In this document: positions 21,785-33,333 of the stretch, one piece after another
Layout of the letters: each line of letters begins with the position of its first letter
Position numbering within the stretch: the first letter of the stretch is position 1
DNA from: Cristatella mucedo
Lineage: Eukaryota > Bryozoa > Phylactolaemata > Cristatellidae
Assembly: GCA_009760855.2 (NCBI GenBank)
Contig: WPIO01000021.1
Coordinates: forward strand, 2,025,001-2,089,000
DNA: 64,000 nucleotides
Reading direction: 5' to 3'
Position numbers and translations under genes: made by a program
The notes under the pieces: model-generated
Seen by the model: only the letters and a program-made list of their open reading frames with translations
The model's database searches: none
Told to the model about the DNA's origin: nothing

Positions 21785-22045
21785 CTAACCCCTTTTGATG
21801 AAATTTTTTTGGAGTTACTCACTAAAATATTTATGTGTGGCAGTCCCCTGCTGATTGCAGGAGACTTCAAAATTCATGTTAACCACCCTAGCAACAGCCA
21901 GGTCCGCTCATTTTGTTTCACTGTCAATAAAACTTTGATTGTGTCCAACGCGTTCATCATGCCACTAATGTTGCTGGCCAAATGCTGAATCTCATTATCA
22001 CCAAGGATGTCTGCCTAGTGACGTTTTTTTTGCCAATTCCGAGGT
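21785..22045 (+). mobile_element. L2-like LINE endonuclease fragment
   Basis: Near-copy of 19405-19650: both share ttttgatgaaat, aaaatattta, gattg.aggagacttcaa.att and atcaccaaggatgtctgcct. It encodes the GDF..H endonuclease motif region with frame breaks. Confidence 0.75.
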
Positions 22046-22237
22046 TTCACTCTCCCGATATTAATGGCTCTGCCATCAGCTTTTCAGCGTTCTTCACGAA
22101 ATAATCGTGCGTATTTGTGCCACCATAAAAACTACCCTCCGCCTACAGCAATGGTTTAATCCCATCTTGTGGCTTTCCTTAAGACTTTCCGAGGATTTCT
22201 CATGCAATAATACTACCCTAATATAGTCCAGTAAGAA

Positions 22238-22797
22238 GACTTTCTTGCCAAGCTGCACTGGCTCCTTGTCAAGCAACGCATCGACTTCAAGGTTTCGTCA
22301 CTCACTTTTAGGTTTCTTCGTTCTTTGGCTCCAGTCTACCTGTCAGATCTACTCCCCACCAAACTAAGCATCGTACCACCTGCTTTTCGGAATTAAATTG
22401 TTTACCTATACCTCGTACGAGCCTCAAATCATGTAGAAACCCTGCCTTTAGTTCGTATGCTCTCAAAGCCTGGAACTCGCTCCCGACTTGGGTCACGACA
22501 TCCCTGACGACCACATTTAAAAAGAAACGAAAAACATCTGTTTATCACAGCTTGTAGTGGATCTCTGTGATTCATCCTTCATGTGCTTATGCGGGCTGAC
22601 ACTGTGCATGCTGCCACTAACCATACTTGCACGCTGATCCTGTACATTTCACCCGTAATCATTGTTTTCTTGTTGTTTATTGAGCATGCTACCACTAGCC
22701 ATTCGATCGTGCTTCCTTTGCGGCAAATATGAAGTGCCTAGAATTAGATTGAGTTATTTGAGGGAGCCGTGTCAAATTTACTATTATTACTACTAGT
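22238..22797 (+). mobile_element. CR1-like LINE 3' end
   Basis: Begins in the RT C-terminal coding region (a frame reading LHWLLVKQRIDFKV). It passes through the 3' UTR (gtgattcatccttcatgtgcttatg, accattcgatcgtgcttcctttg) and ends with a partly decayed hairpin and a short ATT run. Confidence 0.8.
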
Positions 22798-23029
22798 ATC
22801 GCCTGACCGTATACCATTCCCCCTGTGGTCTTCAGCGGCAGACGAAATTAGTGTAGCCGTAACTACGATTAATACTGCTTCCCTCAAAAAAACCTGAAAA
22901 TCGGCCATCGTTATATCAATACTTTAGAAGCCTGGATTAGATACTGAGTTCATTTCAAACTGTTGCCCAATTTATCCTCTCTGTTTTAGTCAAAACTTTC
23001 TTTAATAACTGTAGTTAAGCAGCTTTAAA
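22798..23029. other. no feature recognised
   Basis: Short spacer between two LINE remnants with no coding or repeat signal. Confidence 0.4.
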
Positions 23030-24070
23030 CTCACATTGAAAAAATCTTCAGAAAACTTCCAGTCTGGGTTCAAAACTGCAGCACTTCCCAGAACCTGCTT
23101 TCCTGCGTGTCAACAATGCTATCCATGCAGAAATAATGACATAAATTTCACTGCCCCAGGGCAGCTAGATATACCAGCTTCCTTTGACACTACAATAACG
23201 ATATCCTACTTGAATGATTGGGAACAACGACCAATCCGACAGATGACACACAGATGAACTTGTCGGAACATATTTAATTCGTGTCGTGTTAGGGTGATGT
23301 CTCATCCACCAGACCCGTCATTGGTGTGGAGACCGACAAGGTTTTGTACTCGGCCCTTTGTCATTCTCCGTTTATTCTCAACCTCTGGGAAAAGTGAACC
23401 TGGAACACTCAATAGGCTACAACTTTATGAAGACTATACTCGGCTGTATTTGTCATTCGAGCATTCGGAATTCACTCTAGTGATTGATAAACTGAATGCT
23501 TGCCTTGCAGACATTCCACCCTGGGAGGCGGCAATTTTCCTGAAACTAGCCGACAATAAAAATGGAGCTGCTACTCACAGGATATCCTGAGATGTGGCTG
23601 GACTAGAATACTTTGCTTTTCCAATAAACGTTGCTGTTGTGCGATCATCACCGTGTGCTAGGAATCTAGGTATCGCCTGCCATGGCGGCCTAAATCTTGA
23701 AACCTTCAGTAAGTTGACTGCTTCAACAGCTAGCCATCACGTCCGATTGTTATCCAAGGTTAGGAATTGTCTTTCATGGCTAGCAAAAAAATAACTGTAT
23801 GGTTTATACCAGGCTACCGATAAAAGCCACACACAGGCTGCTTTTGCTGGTGTTGAATATGTCTGCAAGGTTAGTTTACAGATCCCACAGACTTGATGGT
23901 GCGTCTCCTTTGCTGAGAGAGCTTGGCTGGCTGCCGGTTGATGAATTGATACAAAGTAAAGTTCTTATGCTGACCCAGAAAGCTCGCCTAGGCCTAGCTC
24001 CCTCATATTTTTCCAAATTCCAGCGTTATTTCAGCCTCATCACCCCTGCACCTACTGAATTGACAGTAAA
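23030..24070 (+). mobile_element. L2-like LINE remnant (reverse transcriptase)
   Basis: Plus-strand segments read as degraded RT. These are a finger-palm stretch (SGFKTAALPRT), a GVPQGSVLGP-like DNA segment near 23300, YADD-region debris near 23440-23460 (LYLSFEHSEF), LNACLADI (23495) and the thumb and C-terminal region (STASHHVRLLSKVRNC, SARLVYRSHRLDGASPLLRELGWLPV at 23858-23935). Multiple frameshifts separate the pieces. Confidence 0.7.
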
Positions 24071-24369
24071 TTAGCTGTTTAATTCCTCTGCTTAAAGACA
24101 TCTGGCGACCGTATCTTTTGCTCTGATTTTTATCACTGTGGAAATCACTTCCATGACTCCTATGCTAGGACATCTGCTCTCCGGCTGCCGGCATGGCACA
24201 TTCTTTACGGCCGTGTTCAACGGCTACTATTTTGCTACTCACTATCTCAAATTCTCTCCTGATTCAGCACTACTTCTCATTTTCTCTTTGTTGCCTGAGC
24301 TGAAGTCTGATATCTACCGGATGCCCACCGACAGCCGCTTAAGCTCTGAGTGCACTAGACAAATCTTTC

Positions 24370-24945
24370 TTGAGTAGCACCCACGCAGTCTTTTTGGGTG
24401 ACTTTGTGGAGTTACAGATAGAGATACATACTTACAATATTTAAGGAAATGAGATGGTAACATAAATATTTTAAAATTGACCTTTTCATTTCTTGCTTTC
24501 ACGTAACTCTAGCCAAGCCAGATAAAGCCGTATTCGTAAAATTCAGAAAAACACGACCAGTTTCTAAAAGGTTGCCATTTTTTCAATTTCTTATATCGTG
24601 GATTTTCGTTGTCCGGGCAATTTAGACTGGCTCTTGATGAGTTGACGGCAACCGGCTGTGTTTGATTCAGGTAAATCCTTGCCATAATTCTGGCTACTCA
24701 TTTAAAACTCTCAGCTTTGCATGATGGATAAGCTGGAAGCCACCCCTTGCTATCGTTTTGGGGGCAAGCACTTCGGTTTTATCAGGAAGGCAAAGTCATA
24801 TCGCATGTGCCATCGTTCGGTAGCCCAAACAACCTTGTTACTTGTGATATTTTCTATCTAGGCAGTGATACCATGCATCGCAACTATCAATTGCGAACAC
24901 AGAGATGGATGGTGACTAAGCGGAACATCAAGTCGAAGGTCATAT
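24370..24945 (+). repeat. repeat unit, block X, copy C (partial)
   Basis: Positions 24388-24500 match 6068-6170: both carry cagtcttt, gtggagttaca and gaaatgagatggtaac.taaatat. The match weakens to the right. The block is cut off at 24945 by the long LINE; block Y copy C begins on the LINE's other side at 27937, so the LINE now separates X from Y. Confidence 0.5.
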
Positions 24946-27850
24946 GAACTAAATGCACGGTCTCCAAAGGATTTGAGGTTTGTACGAGGTATTTCTAGAC
25001 TGTTGGATTCCGAAAAGCGGGTGGTACGATGCTTAGCCTGATGGGGTAGTATGTCTTACAGATAGGCTGGAGCCATAGAATGAAGGGACCTAAAAGTGAG
25101 CGACAAAACCTTGAAGTCAATCCGTTGCTTGACTAGTAGCCAGTGCAGGTCGGCGAGAAGTGGAGTAATGTGGCAACTGCGACGCTCACGACAGACAAGC
25201 CTAGCTGCAGAGTTTTGCACCAGCTGCAATCGCCTGATCGCACATGCTGGTAGGCCAGTAAGCAGCGAGTTGCAGAAGTCGAGAAGAGATGTCACGAATG
25301 CATGAACCAACTTGGACGTGGTATCCTTATCTAAACAAGCCCGAATTTTAGCAATGTTATGAAGCAGGAAATAGGCAGATTTGACTGTGGAGCTGATATG
25401 GTCGTCTAACGAGAGGTCGCTTTGGAATATGACACCTAGATTTTGAGCTGATTTGAGAGGAGATATGCTGGCAGAGCCAATTTTGAGAGACAGCCTTTCC
25501 AATCTCTGAATCACACTGGGTTTGCCCATAACTAGTAAGTTAGTTTTGTCATCGTTTAGTTTCAGAAAATTAGCAGCCATTCATGTTCGGATGTCACCAA
25601 TGCATGCAGCAAGTGAGTTTAGAGAATTTGAGATGCTCGAAGGCTGAGAGGGATCAAAGCAAAGGTACAACTGAGTGTCATCCGCATAGAAGTGAAAGCC
25701 TAGATTGTGCTTGGCAATCACATCAGCAAGAGGGAGAGTATAAACCGTGAAAAGAACCGGACCTAGCACGGAGCCCTGAGGTACTCCATATTTCAGAATT
25801 ACCTCAGATGATCTTTGTTCCATTCACGTCAATACTCTGGAGTCTCCCACTGAGATAGAACCTGAACCTGCAGAGCCGTGCCAGTGATGCCCAGGTGAGA
25901 TGAGAGGCGCTCTAGAAGAACGTTGTGATCGATGGTATCAAAAGCTGCCGAAAGATCGAGCAAAACAAGCAGAGACACTCTACCCATGTCTGCATTCCTA
26001 AGTAGGTCGTTGTATACCCTAAGCAATGCTGACTCTGTGAAGTGATTAGTTCTAAAGCCAGACTGGAACTTACTAGCAAGGTGTGAGGCTTCGATATATG
26101 AGTACAGCTGGTCGCCACGACCCGTTCCAGTGTCTTTGATAGGAATGGTAGAAGGGAGACTGGGCGGCAGTTGCTCAAGTTCTCTTGGTCTAGTGTCGCT
26201 TTCTTGAGAAGTGGCCTGACTACAGCTTTTTTGAAAGGTGCTGGGACATGACCTGAGGCCAATGACATATTAATGATGTTAGTTATGCATGGCAGCAGCA
26301 GATCAATGCAACGTAGGAGCAGGACAGTGGGAATTGGGTCCAGAAGACTTGTTGTCTTCTTTGATTGAGATACGAACTTCAGGACTAGATCACTAGTGAC
26401 CTGCTTAAATGTTGACATTGAGGTGCAGCCAGGAATCAGTGAACCACATTCTAGTGGGGATGTTGTCATCGCAGGTATGGATTCCCTGATCTTATCTATC
26501 TTCTGCTGAAAGAATCGAGAGAAGCGATCGGCTAGATCATCAGAAGGATCATCGGGTAAGGAGCTAATCTGGGAACGGTTGAGGAGATGGTTTATTGTCG
26601 ACATCAGCATTTTTGGATTGTGCATCTGTGATTCAACAATGTTTTTATAAAAACTAGACTTAGCCTTTGCTAGGATCGATTGGTACGACCTACAGTAGTC
26701 TTCATATGCCTGTCGATGGACAGTTAGTCCGGATCTTGTGTATGCTTTTTCAAGCTTTCGTTTAGTAGACTTGGCTAGTTTAATGTCTGCGGTAAACCAT
26801 AGGCCGGCTGGGCGGGGGCGCACAGTGCGCTTAGTCAGAGGTGCAAACTCGTCTAGCGTGTCAGCTAGTGTTGTGTTGAAGCTATCTACCAATGATGACA
26901 GATCGGAGGGAGGATTGAGCAGCAGAGGTGAAGCAGATATTCTCGCACGGACAGCATCGATGACAAGGGTCTTGAGGTTTCGCGATTCACAGATTATTTT
27001 AGAGGATGTGGGCACACACTGTAGATTGAATGAGATCTGCATGTGGTCAGATAAGCAGGATTTGGTAATAATTGGTGATGACAAAGTGCAGTTATATGAG
27101 AAAATCTGGTCGAGTGTGTGACCCTTGATGTGGGTAGGGCCATTAACATGAGCCACAAGAGACAATGAGTCACTCAATGCACGAAATTCGGTGCTGAAAG
27201 CGTCAGATAAGTTATAAAAGTGAACGTTGAAATCACCCATTGCGAGGAAGGATCGATTTCTTGCACACAGAATCGAAATGAGATCGGAGAAATCTGAGAT
27301 AAAGGAGGATTTGGTACCTGGTGGGCGATAGACTACTGCCACTATCGGTAGCTTGTTTTCGGGTGAGACCAAGACAATTGATTCAAAAGACTGCTTCGAG
27401 GGTACCGCAAATGGCTTGAAGCTGAATTTCGAGCGCACGATAATAGCAACTGCACCTCCAGTTTTGATTGATCTGGGGGTGTGAAAGAACGAGAAACCAG
27501 ATGGAGTTGCGTCTTTAATTTTCGGACAGTTTATCGATTTCAGCCAATTTTCAGTTAGGGCGAGCAGGTCAATGCCATTTTCAGAAATAAGGTCGCTTAT
27601 TACTAGAGGTTTACTGCACATTGAGCGAGGATTCCAAAGGCAAGCGTTAAGTCTGGCCGATGGGGTTACAACAGGCTTGATGACCACTAAGTTTGAGGAA
27701 TTTACAGTGACGCATGTGGGGGAGCGTGCTGAGCGGTTCGAGACAATGCTAGGAATACCGAACGAGCTGGTACTCAGCTTGCAGGTTCCGCCCAAGGAGC
27801 GGCGTCTGAGCTGGCGGTTCCGGCCACCGCGGCGGCTACAGGGTGCTTTA
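24946..27850 (-). mobile_element. near-complete CR1-like LINE, 3' end missing
   Basis: The longest LINE in the window. On the minus strand it runs from a 5' region at 27850 through an ORF2 encoding an APE endonuclease and RT (see the pseudogene entry) and about 110 bp of sequence beyond. It stops at 24946 before the 3' UTR, hairpin and ATT tail seen in all other copies. The left neighbour is repeat-unit DNA, not LINE tail. A degenerate 18-19-bp tandem repeat adjoins its 5' end. Confidence 0.85.
25056..27795 (-). pseudogene. LINE ORF2 (endonuclease-reverse transcriptase), frameshifted
   Basis: The first open frame (27795-25912) carries the APE endonuclease with the family's landmarks: ALTENWL (Glu 82), VVYRPPG (155-160), MGDFNVHF (186-193) and SDHMQISF (249-256). 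The RT entry motif NCRPVSLLPF follows. The frame then shifts near 26030, and RT motif A (LLVLLDLSAAFDTIDHNVLL) lies in 26026-25829. A second shift near 25870 leads to YGVPQGSVLGPVLF and the catalytic FYADDTQLYL (25823-25581). A TGA at 25579-25577 replaces an expected Trp codon before NFLKLNDDKTNLLVMG. The C-terminal domain continues to 25056. Two frameshifts and one nonsense change make it non-autonomous, but catalytic motifs are intact, so it is fairly young. It is not the host's own gene. Confidence 0.9.
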
Positions 27851-27936
27851 GACTTAGACCTTGACCTTCAACTTAAACTTAAACCATGACTTAAACTTAG
27901 ACCATGAACTTAAACTTAGACTATGACTGTTCCTAC
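27848..27936. repeat. short tandem repeat at the LINE 5' boundary
   Basis: About four degenerate copies of an 18-19-bp unit, acttaaacttagaccatga. It lies exactly between the LINE 5' end and the start of block Y copy C. Confidence 0.8.
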
Positions 27937-28424
27937 GTAGGTCTGAAGTAAACCAAAATCTTTCCGAAACACTTAGTAGCTAATCAGTTGTAATAAGTTG
28001 CATAATCCTATGCTATTGCGGCAAATTATTTCCACTATAACGAGGCAAAGCAGTACACAGGTGAGTACACGGTGGCTGATTTAAAAGTTTCGTTCATACA
28101 TCAGCCCGAAAACCTCAGTGGCTGTCAGCACAGCTGCCTGCAGCACGAATCAAACAGACGGCCGCGCTTGTGGAACATGAGCAGCTTTACATCCGCTTTT
28201 CGAACCCCCAAGTCGACGTGGAGTCGGTCACGTGTATTCATTTGAAACGGTTCCGGTTGCCAGCTTTGCAGCTGTAGAAAACAGGCTGTCCACTTGCTGA
28301 AGAAAGCAGCTCGAGAAACGAGCTCCAAACAATAAGCCGATCAACAGATTTGAATACGCAACTACACTATACTGCATTTTAACATACTGCAACGCATCGA
28401 GCCATCGCGACAGAGATTTCTTGC

Positions 28425-29294
28425 CTACTCTCTCTCTGTTTCTCGCTCTGCATCGACAGCATCGGGCGCTGACAGTTGAGCTGGCGTCGCAGTCGCAGCT
28501 GTGGCCGCCGCCACCACACTAAGCCTAGGTGGCTGCTGGGCATACAAAGCCTGCAGCTTTCGCCGATGTTGCTCAGCGAGCGCCCTCAGCTGCTCCTGCT
28601 GGTCCGCCAGCAGCTCGTCGGCCTCATTTTTGCGGTCACCCTCCAAGCGGTGCATTTTTGTAAAGAGCTGGAAGAGAACTCCTGAGACGTTTACATTGGC
28701 GTTATCGAGCCATGTCTTGGCTTGGCCTATGTGTTCGTCCGCAAGCTGCCTGTACTGCTCCTTCAAATTGTCGATCGTCATGACATTCTCGCGCCACAGC
28801 TTGTCTGCAACGATACGCACGTTCGTCCAGTGCTGCTGTAGCAGCAGCGGCTGCTCGAATGTCTTGCTGCTGGAGACGTCATTCGGATCATTGGTGGTTC
28901 TAGCTGCCGGTTCCTCAGCCGTGCTACACCCGCCAGGCAGCTGGTGAGTAAGTCGGCTCGGCAGTGGTTGCGTCACCTCGGCGATTGTCCGAGCAGTGTG
29001 CATCCGGTGCGACTGTAGCAAATCGGCTAGCGGTCTTGCAGCAGAAGGCACATTTAGGAGCAGCTGCAACGGCTGCAAAAAAGGCTGGGCTGGACTCCGC
29101 TGTGCCGTCGCCATTGGTGACATCAAAGGAAGAGGATTCAGGCTCGCGGGTGCAACTGGCTGCTTCTCACTAACTTGCTGTCTTAAGGTGTGGTCGTCTT
29201 CGTCCGGCCGGCTGGCAGCCAGGTCTCTCGGCTCGGCACTCAGTCTCACCTTCGGAGCCGGTGAGTCGGCAGTTGGTTCATGACCGGGGTTTGG
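28425..29294 (-). CDS. Gln/Ala-rich helical repeat protein, copy C (one exon, unknown function)
   Basis: Paralogue of the exon at 7407-8639. The minus-strand frame ends with the same ERE-TAG. At its 5' end the acceptor CTTATTTGCAG is conserved, placing the exon start at 29294. The first in-frame ATG lies about 58 codons in, so this exon alone does not give a natural start. The N-terminus aligns with copy B (QPNPGHEPTADSPAPK against QPTLGEEPMADIPARK; DLAASRP against DLDASRP; DHTLR in both). Residues 151-256 form a single copy of the helical domain, with LWRENVMTIDNLKEQ and the terminal module LLADQQEQLRALAEQHRRKL. The Ala/Thr/Pro tail follows. It has one domain where copy B has two, which largely explains 291 against 425 codons. 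No known family was recognised, and no membrane or secretion signal was seen. Confidence 0.55.
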   Translation of the reverse strand, partial: PNPGHEPTADSPAPKVRLSAEPRDLAASRPDEDDHTLRQQVSEKQPVAPASLNPLPLMSPMATAQRSPAQPFLQPLQLLLNVPSAARPLADLLQSHRMHTARTIAEVTQPLPSRLTHQLPGGCSTAEEPAARTTNDPNDVSSSKTFEQPLLLQQHWTNVRIVADKLWRENVMTIDNLKEQYRQLADEHIGQAKTWLDNANVNVSGVLFQLFTKMHRLEGDRKNEADELLADQQEQLRALAEQHRRKLQALYAQQPPRLSVVAAATAATATPAQLSAPDAVDAERETERE

Positions 29295-29573
29295 CTGCAA
29301 ATAAGTGAGAAAATCGGTAGGAGGCCAGCTAAGAGACAGGAAGCAGAGAGAGCATTAGCTAACGGCTCCGAAGGTCAGACACCTACGTGCATCGAGCTGC
29401 TGCCTGTGCCGGGAGTCCTCCCAGCCTCCTAAACGGCTGCAGCCGGCGCGTGTACAATGCTCAAAGGTACCACATTACTGTTCTCATTGGACGCTTTTAT
29501 GTCTAGTGATCCGATCGCATGAACTACCCTGTAATTGCGTGGCAATTCGTGGAATTACGTGGCAATTCAACCC

Positions 29574-29720
29574 GAGCTGGTTTGGTCCAGCGGTTAAGGT
29601 GCTCGCCCCGACCAAGGTCTAGCTGAGGTCGTGGGCTAGAGCCCACGACCTCACATGTGAAGCGCCTGAATAGTGATTAAGTTCTCTTTGGGCTCTATAC
29701 AAATGAACTATATAAATGAA
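29574..29720 (+). mobile_element. SINE-A, altered B box
   Basis: Same head (gagctggtttggtccagcgg) and tail hairpin (gaagcgcctgaatagtgatt) as the other SINE-A copies. At the B box the sequence has become a palindrome with 10-bp arms (gtcgtgggct and agcccacgac) around a 2-nt centre, so the promoter is probably dead. Confidence 0.85.
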
Positions 29721-32700
29721 CGATACCACATGGCTCAGCGACACTGAATCTTACAAACGCACAGTGACACGATGTATGAGCCGTTGGGAAAGCGCATATT
29801 CGGCAGTGAGGCCTCGCGAAGTTCAGCTGATTGCGAATGTCATCAAAGAGACCAAGACATAGCCTGACACATCGAAGCACTCACTTTTTGAAAGATTGGC
29901 TCATACTAACTGGGCAGCCTAATCAAGTTCAGTGAGACACTGCGAGAGGAAACCAAGACTAAAGAGAGAGCAGTGGCAGCTGCGACATCCTGCGTCGAAC
30001 CCGCATCGACAAATTCTCGAAGTCTCACCCAAGCAATCACTAACTCTTTTACTGAGTGACCCTCGATGGCTTCAATCCAGGAATTGCTGCATTTCGCACC
30101 TGTTGTGAAACACGTTTCCGGGTCGGCGTCGCCATATCCGGGCTACTTCAAGGACTCTTGGGCTGTCGGTGGTGAGAAGGTAGGTTTCGCTGCAGTGTCG
30201 GTGATCTTGAATTTCTGGGCTGGCACCAAAACCTAAACATATTTGTAGCTATTGTCGTGAAACATTTCTTATCGATTTTTGTCTCAAAACACCACTTTTT
30301 ATGTGTGAATTATTGTTACTTGAATTGCTACGTAATTACATGGTAGTTCATGCGATTGGATTGCTATACATAAAAGCGTCCAATGAGAACAGTAAAGGAC
30401 TGCTGCTGAAACTACAGTAATAATAAAATTATTAAGAAAAAATTAATATTAAGCTTAAAATTATTATTAAGTTTCATAATTATAAAAACACTAAATTCGT
30501 TGCTGTTCACCTATACGTGCTGAGATATAAGCACAACCATTTTAGGGCGAAAATGCATATATTATTAGCATGCATAAGTAAACTAAATTTCTTCCAGATT
30601 CCAATAGCTGTGGATAACCTTGTACAATTTACTGCTTACTAAATGCTAAATTTGGAGGCTTAAGTTGAACTGAAGTTACGCGAAGTTAAAGAATTCACGA
30701 TTTTAATTATGTATAGGGCCAACATAACTCATCTTTTCTAAGAATGCTTTACATTTTGCAATATAACATTGCTGTAGGTAGTTCATCTGGAAGGTAGACA
30801 ATGCAAATTCCGTAGTCTATTGGAAGGACTTATGGCTAATACCTTTATCGACTGCAGATTCTGCATAGATAAACTTGCAAACGCTCTGCCAACATTATCA
30901 ATGGTGAGACTAGATGAACAAAATCTGAGCACCTACCACTTTATAGAGCTCTTCTAGTCGGAGCTACCTAGTTCAAACTGTTCAGATACTGTTAAGTGAC
31001 ACTCACTTAGCAGTATTCACATCTGATCGCATCCGACTTAAATCAGAAATTATCTCAATCATTGGTGTACAAGCAGAGCTAAACCAATTAAAAGTTCCAA
31101 TATAATCTGTGCCGCGACAATTAAATTTACAACGCACAAACCAAATCTCATACAAAGGCAGCACCTTCGAATGTACCTCAACAAGTTGTAAATATGAACA
31201 TTGATATAACAAAGCTAGAAATTGTGGGACAAAAGTCGTCAATGATGCAGCGATCCGCAAATAATACGCTGGGGAATATGAAGCTTTTTTCATTATTTCC
31301 TTCATTTTCATTCTTTTCATTTCATATGAAGTTTATTTTCATTTTTGAAGCAGCTTGCCTCATGGTTTTTTATTCTATCCTAAGTTTTAAAAATTGCCCA
31401 CATTATTTCAGACAATATTTTAACAATTTACTTCTTTTTGGTAAGTACCCTTTAAAATTAGTCGATCTAATAACCATTATTCTCAGCATTTCCTTGACAA
31501 TTACCTGTACGCTAACTTAGACATACATGGATACGGTATACGAGGATGCAAGTTGGGAGCAAATAGCCCCAAATTCTTTCAATTTTCTTAAATTGACAGC
31601 TAACAAAAAATAGTGGACGAGCTCCCATTTGCTACACTTCAGATTGTGCCTTATTCCATATTCATCAAACTCAAACTAACATTAAAATTACAACTAAATC
31701 ATAAAGTTTATTCGCTTAGTTTTTGGCTCTGTTAATAAGGTTGGTGAATGAATTAAACTTGAGAATTGATGTACACTTTCACCCTAGCACCTTAAATGTT
31801 GTATCGCTAGCTTAAATAGCCCATTCAGGTTCTGTCGGCGTCTATGTCCCGAACTTTAGTCGGGGTTTAATTGACGTTTGAAACGGGTCTATTCTGGCTG
31901 ACATGAATATGATCCGCTGAAATGCAGACTGATTTATTTGGGTTTATATCAGGACACTGGTGCGAATTCGTAGTATTTTTGATGTTGGAAATTAAGGAAT
32001 TCGTATTATTTACAGCCTATTACTATTCCGAAACGGAAAATCTAATTTATGTGCTGCTATAGATCAGAACTGGATCGTGCTTCATTTAGCAAATTTTTTA
32101 AACATTAAACGTAAGAGTTTTAGATAAAATTAAACTCGATTTATACGACCACTTAAGACTAATCACAACAGCTTTCTGGGCTTGACCTAAAATTGGGCAT
32201 TCGTCAATCCTATACGTTGAATGACAGTCTGCACAGACTTTTGGGAAGAGTAATGGTAAAACAAATACAATATTCATTTGCATGGTGCCCTAAGAAAACT
32301 TAATCTCATTTAAACTCTTAGCATGTGCGGAAAAGAAGCATGTAAGTTGGTCTGAGGTAACTGAAACCTTCTTAGCTCGAACAAGTGTAAAAGGAGCAAT
32401 TCATAAGACCATAGTGAATGCTTTTTGGAACAGCTATGTGTTCAGCCTTCTTTAAAATAAATTCGGGGGTAAATATTCTGGTATAAGTCGGTGGTGTTTG
32501 GTAGGTTTTATTCGTATGTCAACCTGAAGAGGTAATTTCCAGAAATTTTGAGATTGGTCAGAGGCACAGCGACTTTTGTCAGAGCGGCAGGTGATATCAC
32601 TGGAAGCCTGGTTAGAGGCTCTGTCATACAGGAAATTTAGAGAAGGAGACCGATCTGAACGAAATCGGATAATTTGAATCCTGAAGTCAAATAACTTCCT

Positions 32701-33199
32701 GGTTGGGAACAAGTTGAATTCATGAAGAAACTTTTAATGTCAAGGTTTTTGAAGTTAACTATACACAAACCTAGCTGTAAGAGTTTCATCGCAAGGCTTA
32801 TTTGGAGTTACATTATTTTAAGACCAGCCTATTTTGAGTACACAGGTCTAGACGAGATATCGTGAGCAGGTGAGCATTATGACTAAAGTATCTTTACCTG
32901 ACTAGGGCCAAATTTTGCATAGGTATGCCTCACCTAAATTAAGCAGAGTTAACTACGAACCTTACCTCTTAGCCCAGAGGATGAAAGACCATGTAATTGA
33001 AAAATAGTTATACTGCATAGGTTTCAGAAAAATTTTTAGCTGGAAATTTTTGAAAGCTACGATCAGTGCTTAAATTTGTATCCACTGTAGTATTGTGTCT
33101 ACTCACGTAATGGTTATTTAACTATCCATATCATTAGTGACGTTTTGTCTTGTGCCTCTAGTACCTTTTAATGTTCCTGATACGCAAAATAAGTAAATG

Positions 33200-33333
<134 letters not shown>

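Noticed and set aside
28425-29300. The helical repeat protein as ORF1 of the neighbouring minus-strand LINE
   Set aside because: The order and strand fit, but the homologous exon at 7407-8639 sits in the same long unit with no intact LINE beside it. Unit homology also extends 6 kb upstream of the exon, far beyond any LINE 5' end.
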